This document shows positions 36,722 to 44,741 of a stretch of 64,000 nucleotides of DNA, in pieces. The position numbers and the translations under genes were made by a program. The stretch is from UBA868 sp016776875 (GTDB lineage: Bacteria; Pseudomonadota; Gammaproteobacteria; Arenicellales; UBA868). Under the pieces are notes generated by a model. The model saw only the letters and a program-made list of their open reading frames with translations, did not search any database and was not told where the DNA came from. Position 1 is the first letter of the stretch; each line of letters opens with the position of its first letter. The stretch covers positions 1,860,001 through 1,924,000 of the forward strand of contig CP179198.1 in the NCBI GenBank assembly GCA_051201585.1, written 5' to 3'.

Positions 36722-37537
36722 ATGCTCGAAACAGAAACCGAATCTCACAACGTGAATGAAATCGAAGACGTCCAGGGGAGCCCTGACACTCGAAATATCA
36801 CTATCGACAAAGTCGGTGTAAAAGATCTCCGTCATCCGGTCCGTATTCAGGATCGCAGTGGCCATGATCAGCACACGGTTGCTAACTTCAGTATGTATGT
36901 TGAACTGCCCCATAATTTCAAGGGCACTCACATGTCACGATTTGTTGAGATACTGAGTCGTCATGAAAGAGAAATATCTGTTCAATCTTTTCGCTCAATG
37001 TTGCAGGAAACTCGTGATCACCTGGATGCCGGCACGAGTCATATCGAAATGGCGTTTCCATTTTTCCTCGAAAAAGCGGCGCCAATAACAGGCGTCAAAA
37101 GTTTAATGGACTACCAGGTGACTTTCGTGGGCGAGGCGATCGATGATGAGGTCTCGACAGAGGTTCGAGTCGTCGTGCCAGTCACCAGCTTGTGCCCATG
37201 TTCAAAGAAAATTTCTCAGTATGGTGCACACAACCAACGATCTCACGTCACGGTGGCGGTAAAATCTAAGGCGTTTATCTGGATCGAAGAAATCATCGAT
37301 ATTGTGGAGCAGGAAGCCAGCTGTGAACTCTACGGACTGTTAAAACGTCCTGATGAAAAATATGTCACTGAAAGAGCTTACGAGAATCCCAAGTTCGTTG
37401 AGGACATGGTGCGCGATGTGGCCGGAAGACTCAACAGCGATTATCGCATTCTGAAGTACACCGTCGAGGCTGAAAACTTCGAATCAATCCACAATCATTC
37501 AGCTTACGCGCAGATCAACTTTTCTCGCGATCTCTAA
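36722..37537 (+). CDS. folE2: GTP cyclohydrolase I type 2 (FolE2)
   Basis: This is a COG1469 enzyme converting GTP to dihydroneopterin triphosphate for folate (and queuosine) synthesis. It has the key cysteine in TSLCPCSKKISQYGAHNQR, a metal-binding Glu in MAFPFFLEKAAPITGVKS and the C-terminal SIHNHSAYAQI. I prefer the ATG at 36722 over a TTG four codons earlier. FolE2 is less dependent on zinc than FolE, and many genomes keep it for zinc limitation. No clear Zur operator was seen upstream. Confidence 0.95.
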   Translation: MLETETESHNVNEIEDVQGSPDTRNITIDKVGVKDLRHPVRIQDRSGHDQHTVANFSMYVELPHNFKGTHMSRFVEILSRHEREISVQSFRSMLQETRDHLDAGTSHIEMAFPFFLEKAAPITGVKSLMDYQVTFVGEAIDDEVSTEVRVVVPVTSLCPCSKKISQYGAHNQRSHVTVAVKSKAFIWIEEIIDIVEQEASCELYGLLKRPDEKYVTERAYENPKFVEDMVRDVAGRLNSDYRILKYTVEAENFESIHNHSAYAQINFSRDL

Positions 37538-37601
37538 CTGCTTTATGAAATCATCAGGTCGCTTTTTTGTCAGCTGTTCGGCGTTACGATCGATCCAGAA
37601 G

Positions 37602-38639
37602 TTAACTGATCGGCGTTGGCCACGTGTCCGAGAGGCGATAGCCCGAGGGCCAAGGGTCCTTTGGATCTATCATGTGTTGGTGCGTGCCGGTGATCCAGGC
37701 GCGACCTGCAACAGACGGTACGATCGCAGTTTTTCCATTTGCTAACCGAGTCACTTCCTCGATTTGGCAATTAAATTCAGAATTAATCACTGATTCACCT
37801 ACAAATCTATCTCCCGGCATCAGCAGTCCACGCTCATGTAACACTGCCATCCTCGCACTACAGCCAGTGCCGCAGGGTGAGCGATCCAGTTTACCCGGCT
37901 GAATAACGACGGTATGCCGACCCCTGACTTGCCCTCCTTCTCGCGTAGTCGGGCGAGTGAGCATACAAAAAGAAAGATGTGACCAGTTCTTATTCTCGGG
38001 GTGCGAAAAACCAATTTGCTCATTGGCTGCTCTTGTAATCTTCTGCCCAGACGCGACCATGTCACTCGCCTCATCCGGTGAAACTGAAAAGCCAATTGAC
38101 TCGGCATCAACTAAACAAAAACTATCCCCTCCGTAAGCGGTATCGACCGAAATTGACCCGAGCCCTTCCACTTCAATCACTTGATCGAGCTTGTCGACGA
38201 ATGATGGTAGGTTAGTAATTTGAACCGACGTCACAACGCCATCTGAACAAAATGCCTTGGCTTTTACCAATCCTCCGGGGGCTTCTAATAGCACCTCAGT
38301 TACCGGCTCTTGCATCGGTAAAATTCCAGTCTCCAGAAGCACGGTTGTGACGCAGATTGCATTTGATCCTGACATTGGGGGGAAAAATGCCGCCTCCATA
38401 ATAATGAACGCAGCATCGGCTCGAGGATCTACGGGCGGAACCAAGAGATTCGCATGGCGAAAAATTCCGCCTCGGGGCTCATTGAGCAAGAAATCCCGTA
38501 AATCCCCCTGCTGCTCCAGTGCGCGAGATTGGGCCCACAAAGTATCGCCCTTTGGTGGGGACACACCTCCGACAATTACATCGCCAGGCTCCCCTTCTGC
38601 GTGACAACTAACAACCTGGATATTTTTAGAGCTGCGCAT
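37602..38639 (-). CDS. Proline racemase-family enzyme (hydroxyproline epimerase-like)
   Basis: This 345-residue enzyme belongs to the proline racemase superfamily, which uses two facing cysteines. The second is present in LDRSPCGTGCSARMA. The first is replaced by serine (Ser90 in FFPPMSGSNAICVTTVLLE). Ser/Cys pairs occur in some 4-hydroxyproline 2-epimerase-like members, while Thr/Cys marks trans-3-hydroxyproline dehydratases. Epimerase activity is therefore possible but not certain. The ATG at 38639 has AAGGAG. No hydroxyproline catabolic partners are adjacent. Confidence 0.88.
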   Translation of the reverse strand: MRSSKNIQVVSCHAEGEPGDVIVGGVSPPKGDTLWAQSRALEQQGDLRDFLLNEPRGGIFRHANLLVPPVDPRADAAFIIMEAAFFPPMSGSNAICVTTVLLETGILPMQEPVTEVLLEAPGGLVKAKAFCSDGVVTSVQITNLPSFVDKLDQVIEVEGLGSISVDTAYGGDSFCLVDAESIGFSVSPDEASDMVASGQKITRAANEQIGFSHPENKNWSHLSFCMLTRPTTREGGQVRGRHTVVIQPGKLDRSPCGTGCSARMAVLHERGLLMPGDRFVGESVINSEFNCQIEEVTRLANGKTAIVPSVAGRAWITGTHQHMIDPKDPWPSGYRLSDTWPTPIS

Positions 38640-38682
38640 GACAGTGACTCCTTTTTAGTAGCATGCAATCTGAACCGAGGTA

Positions 38683-39030
38683 TCAGACTAACGGGGGCTC
38701 AAACGTTTGATCTGCCCACCAACCTTGATCGGGACCTTGCCATTGAAAACGGGTTAGATCGATACGGCCATTTGAATCAAACTGTATCCCTTCATTCTCA
38801 AGCAACCGCCGCTGCTCGGGATCAACCGACCCACCGGAGCGCATACTGATCTGGCCTCGACTGTTGATTATACGATGCCACGGCACTGATTCAGCGGGAG
38901 CAGCCGCCATCGCGTAACCGGCCTGCCTCGCCGAACATCCCACTAGTTTTGCGATCTGTCCGTAGGTTGCCACTGTTCCCCGCGGTACTTCGATGACCAA
39001 CGCATAGATTCGCTGATAGACCCCGGGCAC
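38683..39030 (-). CDS. Alkyltransferase-like protein (ATL), non-catalytic MGMT homologue
   Basis: This 115-residue protein has the DNA-binding fold of O6-alkylguanine-DNA alkyltransferases: VPRGTVATYGQIAKLVGCSA and AMAAAPAESVPWHRIINSRG. The reactive cysteine of the PCHR motif is a tryptophan (Trp51 in VPWHR). This is the hallmark of ATL proteins that bind O6-alkylguanine and hand it to nucleotide excision repair. The start is a GTG at 39030, 23 nt after xpt. Confidence 0.92.
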   Translation of the reverse strand: MPGVYQRIYALVIEVPRGTVATYGQIAKLVGCSARQAGYAMAAAPAESVPWHRIINSRGQISMRSGGSVDPEQRRLLENEGIQFDSNGRIDLTRFQWQGPDQGWWADQTFEPPLV

Positions 39031-39053
39031 TTTACAGTATCAGGATCAGCCGG

Positions 39054-39632
39054 TTAGGCGATCACTTCCAACCCGCTATCGCCAAACAGTATCTTAGCGA
39101 GCGTAACGATCGGCACCTCAAGATCTGCCAATGCCTCACGGCCGCCCTCCGAAGGTTTTTCAATTGCACATCCGATCCCGCAAAGTTGTGCCCGGCTCTC
39201 ATCAACCAGCGATGACAGCGCGCGTAACGTTGCTCCCGTTGCCAAGAAATCATCTATCACTAACACTTGATCGGTCGGACCAAGGAAACGTCGATCAACC
39301 ATCAGATCTGAAATCGTTCCGCGTGTTCGGCTCACGGTTTCCGCTACGTAATAAGTCCCCGTCATCGTGTGTGATTGGCTTTTCCGCGCATATATCAACT
39401 GCGCACCAAACTGCTTTGCCACCTGAAGCGCAACCGGAATACCGCTCACCTCGGCCGTGAGCACCCGAGTAATATCACTGATACCTTGATTCCGGAAACG
39501 GGCTTCCATTTCGGCGGCCATTCGCTCAGTGATAGCGGGATCAACTTGATGATTTAGGAAACTATCCACTTTGACGATGCCGCCACCGATATGCTCACCC
39601 TCGTTTTTAATTCTTTCAATTAGCTCTTGCAT
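39054..39632 (-). CDS. xpt: Xanthine phosphoribosyltransferase
   Basis: This 192-residue PRTase salvages xanthine to XMP. The PRPP motif is QVLVIDDFLATGATLRAL. The N-terminal FLNHQVDP and the central VLTAEVSGIPVALQVAKQFG with RKSQSHTMTGTYY match Xpt rather than adenine PRTase. No purine riboswitch structure is evident in the region upstream of the ATG at 39632. Confidence 0.93.
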   Translation of the reverse strand: MQELIERIKNEGEHIGGGIVKVDSFLNHQVDPAITERMAAEMEARFRNQGISDITRVLTAEVSGIPVALQVAKQFGAQLIYARKSQSHTMTGTYYVAETVSRTRGTISDLMVDRRFLGPTDQVLVIDDFLATGATLRALSSLVDESRAQLCGIGCAIEKPSEGGREALADLEVPIVTLAKILFGDSGLEVIA

Positions 39633-39694
39633 AATTTAACTTTAGCGCTCGATTTTTTGATTAGCATTAGAAAAGTGACACAAACATAACGGTC

Positions 39695-40474
39695 TTACAC
39701 CGGCGGCGTGAGACGCGCTAAAAGATGTTCCAAGGCTGTCTCGATCAGCTTTAATTCAGATGGGCTAGATAAACGATGGTCGCCATCTTTAATTAACTGC
39801 ACATTAACATCCTGACTCTCTAACGCATCAGCAAGATGCAAAGCTGTTTCCCATGGTACCTCAGCATCTTTGCAGCCCTGAATCAAGGTCACGGGCAGAT
39901 TAATCGGCAAAGGCTTATCCAGAACGCAACAAGACTCTCCATCATCGATGAATGCCTGAGTAAGTTCAAATCCCTCCGGATCATACTCACTTGATAGCCT
40001 TATCTTTCCTGTTTCTTGCAAAGACACTTTTTGGGTTGACGTTAACTCTTGAGAAATCAGGTTTCGCGTAAAGTCAGGTGCGGCGGCAATCCCAATCAAT
40101 CCTTTAACTTGTTGAGAAATCGCAAGAGCCACCCTCAGCATGATCCAGCCACCCATGCTCGATCCAACTAGCACACAAGGCTCTGTGTCGATTTCCCGGA
40201 GGACCGTTAAAGTGTCAGCGGTCCATCGACTAATTGATCCTTGCTCAAAAACCCCTTCAGATTTTCCATGAGCCGAGTAATCAAGTCTCAAAAAAGCACG
40301 TCCCTTAGATTCACACCACTTTGCTAAGTATTGCGCTTTCAATCCTTCCATATCGGATCTGAACCCGCCGAGAAATATTACCCACGGCTTTAACCCCGGC
40401 TGTTTCTGATATGCGAGCAAACAGCCGTCTTCGGATCGAACCCATTCCAGACTGTTCTCTTTCGGTTGCGGCAT
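39695..40474 (-). CDS. Alpha/beta hydrolase
   Basis: This hydrolase of about 259 residues has the oxyanion-side FLGGFRSDMEG, the nucleophile elbow VLVGSSMGGWIML, an aspartate in TLIQGCKDAEVPW and the catalytic histidine in KDGDHRLSS. This fits peptidase S9/esterase-like serine hydrolases of the BAAT/ABHD10 kind; the substrate is unknown. I use the ATG at 40474 after AGAGG. An in-frame GTG at 40594 would add 40 residues. A mirror-image promoter shared with the leucine-degradation operon drives it (see 40621-40658). Confidence 0.85.
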   Translation of the reverse strand: MPQPKENSLEWVRSEDGCLLAYQKQPGLKPWVIFLGGFRSDMEGLKAQYLAKWCESKGRAFLRLDYSAHGKSEGVFEQGSISRWTADTLTVLREIDTEPCVLVGSSMGGWIMLRVALAISQQVKGLIGIAAAPDFTRNLISQELTSTQKVSLQETGKIRLSSEYDPEGFELTQAFIDDGESCCVLDKPLPINLPVTLIQGCKDAEVPWETALHLADALESQDVNVQLIKDGDHRLSSPSELKLIETALEHLLARLTPPV

Positions 40475-40620
40475 GTGTTTTAAATCCTCTTTACAAAGCC
40501 GGATCAGGCAAAGGCTTATTAGACCCCAACGAAAGGGTAAATCCAGCAAAAATCCACTTCTAGGCCTTTCGGGTTTGCCCAATAATCTAGTCACCGGAAT
40601 ACTCGCCGTGCATTTTTCGA

Positions 40621-40658
40621 TAATTAGATTGACGTTTACGTAAACGTCAATCTAGAAT
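40621..40658. promoter_or_regulatory. Bidirectional promoter with 30-bp perfect palindrome (probable LiuR-type operator)
   Basis: Bases 40625-40654 form a perfect 30-bp inverted repeat, centred on TTTACGTAAA. Rightward it supplies TTGACG (40629-40634) and TAGAAT (40653-40658) with an 18-bp spacer. Leftward it supplies TTGACG (40650-40645) and TAATTA (40626-40621), also with an 18-bp spacer. An operator filling the -35/-10 spacer is typical of MerR-family control. The core resembles the motif of LiuR, the MerR-type regulator of branched-chain amino acid degradation. No merR gene lies in the window. Confidence 0.75.
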
Positions 40659-40686
40659 TGCGCATTCAATCTAAACGTATCCGCCT

Positions 40687-41859
40687 ATGGCTTCCCCCAA
40701 CGCATCCGGACTTCACTTTTCGCATGGAGAGTCAGTCGATCTTCTGCGCAAAACCGTAGCTGACTTTGCCGCTACGGAAATCGCCCCTCGCGCCCATGAA
40801 ATTGATCGAGACAATACGTTCCCTTCAGACTTGTGGAGGAAATTGGGCGAACTCGGACTGCTTGGAGTCACGATTGATCCTCAATTTGGCGGCGCCGGCA
40901 TGGGCTATCTAGAACATACCATTGCGATGGAAGAGATCAGTCGGGCGTCGGGTTCTGTTGGGCTATCCTACGGCGCTCACTCGAATCTTTGTATCAATCA
41001 AATATTCAGAAACGGATCTGAAAGTCAAAAAGAAAAGTATCTCCCTGCCCTTATTCAGGGAACCCACGTAGGCGCACTTGCAATGAGCGAGCATAGTGCA
41101 GGCTCCGATGTGGTTAGCATGCGTTTACGCGCCGATAAGCAAGGTGATCGTTTTATCCTAAATGGGACTAAGATGTGGATTACCAATGGTCCTGACGCAG
41201 ATACACTGGTGGTCTATGCGAAAACCGATCTAGAGGCGGGGTCCCGCGGCATAACCGCTTTTATTATTGAAAAAGAATTTTCTGGTTTTTCAGTGGGTCC
41301 CAAACTCGATAAGTTAGGTATGCGCGGATCAAACACCTGTGAGTTAATCTTTAAGGACTGCGAAGTACCGGAGACCCAAATATTAGGGGTCGAGAATGCG
41401 GGTGTTGGCGTTCTTATGAGTGGTCTGGATTACGAACGTGTTGTGCTATCAGGAGGGCCGCTTGGCCTGATGCAAGCCTGTTTAGATATTGTCCTGCCTT
41501 ATGTCCATGATCGCGAGCAGTTTGGGGAGCCGATTGGCAACTTTCAAATGATTCAGGCAAAACTAGCCGATATGTACACCGAACTTAACGCATGCCGTGC
41601 GTACGTTTATGCCGTTGCGAGTGCATGTGACGCTGGCGAAACGACAAGAAAAGATGCGGCGGGTGCTATTCTTTATAGTGCCGAGCGAGCGACGCAGATG
41701 GCACTGCAGGCTATTCAAGTACTGGGCGGCTCGGGATACGTCAATGAGCAAGGCACAGGACGAATTTTAAGAGATGCAAAACTATATGAAATTGGCGCAG
41801 GCACAAGCGAGATTAGAAGAATGCTAATCGCCCGAGAACTTTTCAACGAAAGCTTGTAG
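40687..41859 (+). CDS. ivd: Isovaleryl-CoA dehydrogenase
   Basis: This 390-residue acyl-CoA dehydrogenase (LiuA) oxidises isovaleryl-CoA to 3-methylcrotonyl-CoA in leucine breakdown. It has FAD-binding AMSEHSAGSDVVSMRL and WITNGPDADTLVVYAKT, the IVD-like placement of the catalytic base in LMSGLDYERVVLSGGPLG, and the C-terminal IGAGTSEIRRMLIAREL. It begins the operon under the LiuR-like promoter. The next gene starts 11 nt later. Confidence 0.94.
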   Translation: MASPNASGLHFSHGESVDLLRKTVADFAATEIAPRAHEIDRDNTFPSDLWRKLGELGLLGVTIDPQFGGAGMGYLEHTIAMEEISRASGSVGLSYGAHSNLCINQIFRNGSESQKEKYLPALIQGTHVGALAMSEHSAGSDVVSMRLRADKQGDRFILNGTKMWITNGPDADTLVVYAKTDLEAGSRGITAFIIEKEFSGFSVGPKLDKLGMRGSNTCELIFKDCEVPETQILGVENAGVGVLMSGLDYERVVLSGGPLGLMQACLDIVLPYVHDREQFGEPIGNFQMIQAKLADMYTELNACRAYVYAVASACDAGETTRKDAAGAILYSAERATQMALQAIQVLGGSGYVNEQGTGRILRDAKLYEIGAGTSEIRRMLIARELFNESL

Positions 41860-41870
41860 GAAACAACACC

Positions 41871-42344
41871 ATGCAAGATGATCCTATTGTTATCACTGGC
41901 GCTGCCCGGACTCCGATTGGATCCTTCCAGGGCGTACTCTCAGATGTCTCTGCCACTAACCTTGGCGCCACCGCGATTGCCGCCGCAGTCGAACGTTCGG
42001 CTATTGCACCCGAATCAGTCGAGGAAGTCATTATGGGTTGTGTATTGCCTGCGGGCTTGCGCCAGGCTCCTGCCAGACAGGCAGCTCTCGCCGGAGGCTT
42101 ACCGCTTGGGACACCATGCACAACGATTAACAAAATGTGCGGCTCTGGAATGAAAGCCGCCATGCTTGGCCATGATCTTATCGTGTCCGGTAGCGCCGAG
42201 ATTACCGTCACAGGGGGTTTAGAGAGCATGAGTCGCGCCCCGTATCTTCTCCAGAAAGCCCGGTCAGGTTATCGACTTGGTAACAGCGAAATCCTAGATC
42301 ACATGTTTGTTGATGGCCTCGAGGACGCTTATGAGCCAGGAAAA
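41871..42344 (+). CDS. Acetyl-CoA C-acyltransferase (thiolase), N-terminal fragment
   Basis: This is the first part of a biosynthetic-type/degradative thiolase (AtoB-like). The nucleophilic cysteine is in INKMCGSGMKAAMLGHDLI, and the family block TGGLESMSRAPYLLQKAR follows. The frame breaks within GGAAAAGCTGATG, where the AGCT is 42344-42347. One extra A leads to a premature stop at 42386. In leucine degradation it would cleave acetoacetyl-CoA to two acetyl-CoA. Confidence 0.92.
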
Positions 42345-43059
42345 GCTGATGGGTCATTTTGCAGAAGACTGCGCCCAACGGTATAACTTTAGTCGAGAGG
42401 ACCAAGATAGTTTTGCGATCGAATCACTGACACGGGCAACCGAGGCTATCGAAAACGGCGCTTTCCGTCGTGAGGTTACGCCCGTATCGGTAACCAAGCG
42501 GAATGGAACCATTTCCGTTGACACCGATCAGCAGCCTCTCACCGCAAATATCGAAAAAATTCCATCGTTAAAGCCTGCATTCCGAAAAGATGGTAGCGTG
42601 ACGGCAGCAAATTCAAGCTCAATCTCTGATGGCGCGGCTGCCCTGGTTATGATGAAACTATCTCATGCAGAACGCGGTGGCCATGTGCCGCTCGCTCGAG
42701 TCTGGGGACACTCAAGCTTTGCGCAAGAGGCTGGGCTTTTTACCACGGCGCCCATTTTTGCAATCCAAAAATTACTCGACCGGCTTGGCTGGAATACCTC
42801 TACCGTTGACTTATTCGAGATTAACGAAGCATTTGCGGTTGTTGCCATGGCTGCCATGCATGATCTGGATATTCCCCATGAAAAACTGAATATTCATGGA
42901 GGCGCTTGCGCTTTGGGCCATCCTGTTGGGGCCTCCGGTGCTCGGATTATAGTCACATTATTGCACGCACTTGAACGAAACGGCTTGCGGCGAGGTATTG
43001 CCGCACTCTGCATTGGTGGCGGGGAAGCCACAGCAATGGCGTTCGAGCGAATCGTCTAA
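42345..43059 (+). CDS. Acetyl-CoA C-acyltransferase (thiolase), C-terminal fragment
   Basis: This is the second part of the same thiolase in the shifted frame. It runs from LMGHFAEDCAQRYNFSRE through NSSSISDGAAALVMM, and the His motif INEAFAVVAMAAM. It then has NIHGGACALGHPVGASGARI and the second catalytic cysteine in ALCIGGGEATAMAFE. All catalytic residues are intact, so the split comes only from one surplus base at 42341-42347. Confidence 0.92.
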
Positions 43060-43086
43060 GATTTACTATCTTCCGAAGTCCGATTT

Positions 43087-44694
43087 ATGAGTTATTTCAA
43101 GAGCCGTCTTGATCCTAAAAGCGCGGAATTTTTAAATAACCGCGATTTGATGCTCAAAAAGTCAGCTGTAATCGCAAAGGCAATAAAAAAATCGAGACTT
43201 GGCGGCAGCGAAAAAGCACGTCAGCGACACGTATCAAGAGGTAAGTTACTACCGCGGGATCGTATTCAAGCGCTTGTCGATCCAGGTAGTTTTTTTCTGG
43301 AACTCTCTGAACTCGCCGGTTGGGACCTTTACGAAGACGATATTCCATCCGGCGGAATCGTTACCGGCATCGGGCAGATCGATCAACGACCCTGCGTCAT
43401 CGTTGCAAATGACGCAACGGTTAAGGGTGGTACGTACTACCCTATTACCGTCAAAAAACACCTTCGCGCACAAGCAATCGCTGCAGAAAATAATTTACCC
43501 TGTATTTATCTCGTTGACTCAGGAGGCGCTTATCTTCCTCGCCAAGATGAAGTGTTTCCGGATCGTGAGCATTTTGGTCGAATCTTTTTCAACCAAGCTA
43601 ACATGTCAGCGCAAGGTATTCCTCAAATTGCTGTGGTGATGGGTTCGTGCACAGCCGGCGGCGCGTATGTTCCAGCAATGTCGGATCAAGCCATTATCGT
43701 TCGGCGACAAGGAACTATTTTTCTCGGAGGGCCGCCGCTGGTCAAAGCGGCAACCGGGGAAGAGGTGACCGCAGAGGCGCTTGGCGGCGCCGATATCCAT
43801 ACTCGAATCTCAGGTGTTGCCGACTACCTAGCAGACAATGACCATCATGCACTTCAACTCACTCGACAGGTTATTAAGGACCTTAATCGCCCGACGGTCG
43901 CGGTTCAGCCAGCCGCCAATCCTCTAGTACCCCGTTATCCGGTAGAGGAGCTATCTGGCGTTGTGCCAGCAGATTCAAGGTTGCCCTTTGATGTTCGAGA
44001 AGTGATCTGTCGGCTTGTTGACGACAGCGACTTTCTAGAATTTAAGGCGCGTTATGGCAAAACGCTTGTATGCGTGTTTGCAAGAATAAATGGCTATGCT
44101 GTCGGGATCATCGCGAATAATGGTATTTTGTTTTCTGAGTCAGCGCTAAAAGGCGCTCACTTTATTGAATTGTGCGCCCAACGTGGTATCCCCATTCTTT
44201 TCCTCCAGAACATTACTGGATTTATGGTGGGCAGTCGGTATGAGCATGGCGGGATTGCGCGAGATGGCGCTAAACTTGTTAACGCAGTGGCCTGTGCAAA
44301 AGTGCCCAAGTTAACTGTGATCGTAGGAGGCAGCTTTGGCGCCGGAAACTACGGCATGTGTGGTCGGGCCTATGATCCTCGCTTTTTGTGGATGTGGCCC
44401 AACGCCAGAATTTCGGTCATGGGTGGCGAAACGGCGGCACAGGTGTTGACCCAAGTTGGAGCCAACAACGGGAAAGACCCCAAGGGTCAAGCGTCAAAAA
44501 ATGACGCGCAAAAGTTGAGATCAAAAATTCTAAAGCAGTATGAAGAACAGGGGCACCCGATCTATTCAAGTGCGAGGCTTTGGGATGATGGCATTATTGA
44601 GCCGACTGATACTCGCAAAGTACTGTCGATCGCATTATCTACGGTCAGTAATGCGCCGGTCACTAAGAGTGAGTTTGGCGTTTTTCGAATGTAG
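43087..44694 (+). CDS. Methylcrotonoyl-CoA carboxylase beta (carboxyltransferase) subunit
   Basis: This 535-residue carboxyltransferase (LiuB/MccB) has SGGAYLPRQDEVFPDREHFG, the MCC-type oxyanion region CTAGGAYVPAMSDQAI and the second-half FLQNITGFMVGSRYEHGGIA with GGSFGAGNYGMCGRAYDPRF. It transfers carboxybiotin CO2 to 3-methylcrotonyl-CoA. The biotin-carrying alpha subunit, the hydratase (LiuC) and HMG-CoA lyase (LiuE) are not next to it. Instead ispG follows, so the rest of the pathway must lie elsewhere. Confidence 0.95.
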   Translation: MSYFKSRLDPKSAEFLNNRDLMLKKSAVIAKAIKKSRLGGSEKARQRHVSRGKLLPRDRIQALVDPGSFFLELSELAGWDLYEDDIPSGGIVTGIGQIDQRPCVIVANDATVKGGTYYPITVKKHLRAQAIAAENNLPCIYLVDSGGAYLPRQDEVFPDREHFGRIFFNQANMSAQGIPQIAVVMGSCTAGGAYVPAMSDQAIIVRRQGTIFLGGPPLVKAATGEEVTAEALGGADIHTRISGVADYLADNDHHALQLTRQVIKDLNRPTVAVQPAANPLVPRYPVEELSGVVPADSRLPFDVREVICRLVDDSDFLEFKARYGKTLVCVFARINGYAVGIIANNGILFSESALKGAHFIELCAQRGIPILFLQNITGFMVGSRYEHGGIARDGAKLVNAVACAKVPKLTVIVGGSFGAGNYGMCGRAYDPRFLWMWPNARISVMGGETAAQVLTQVGANNGKDPKGQASKNDAQKLRSKILKQYEEQGHPIYSSARLWDDGIIEPTDTRKVLSIALSTVSNAPVTKSEFGVFRM

Positions 44695-44741
44695 CGACGT
44701 ATGTATAACTTTTTACTCAAGAAATTTTTAAATTGACTGTT

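Noticed and set aside
39633..39694. Purine riboswitch before xpt
   Set aside because: The 62-bp gap upstream is too short and shows no three-way junction core; xpt riboswitches are mainly a Firmicutes feature.
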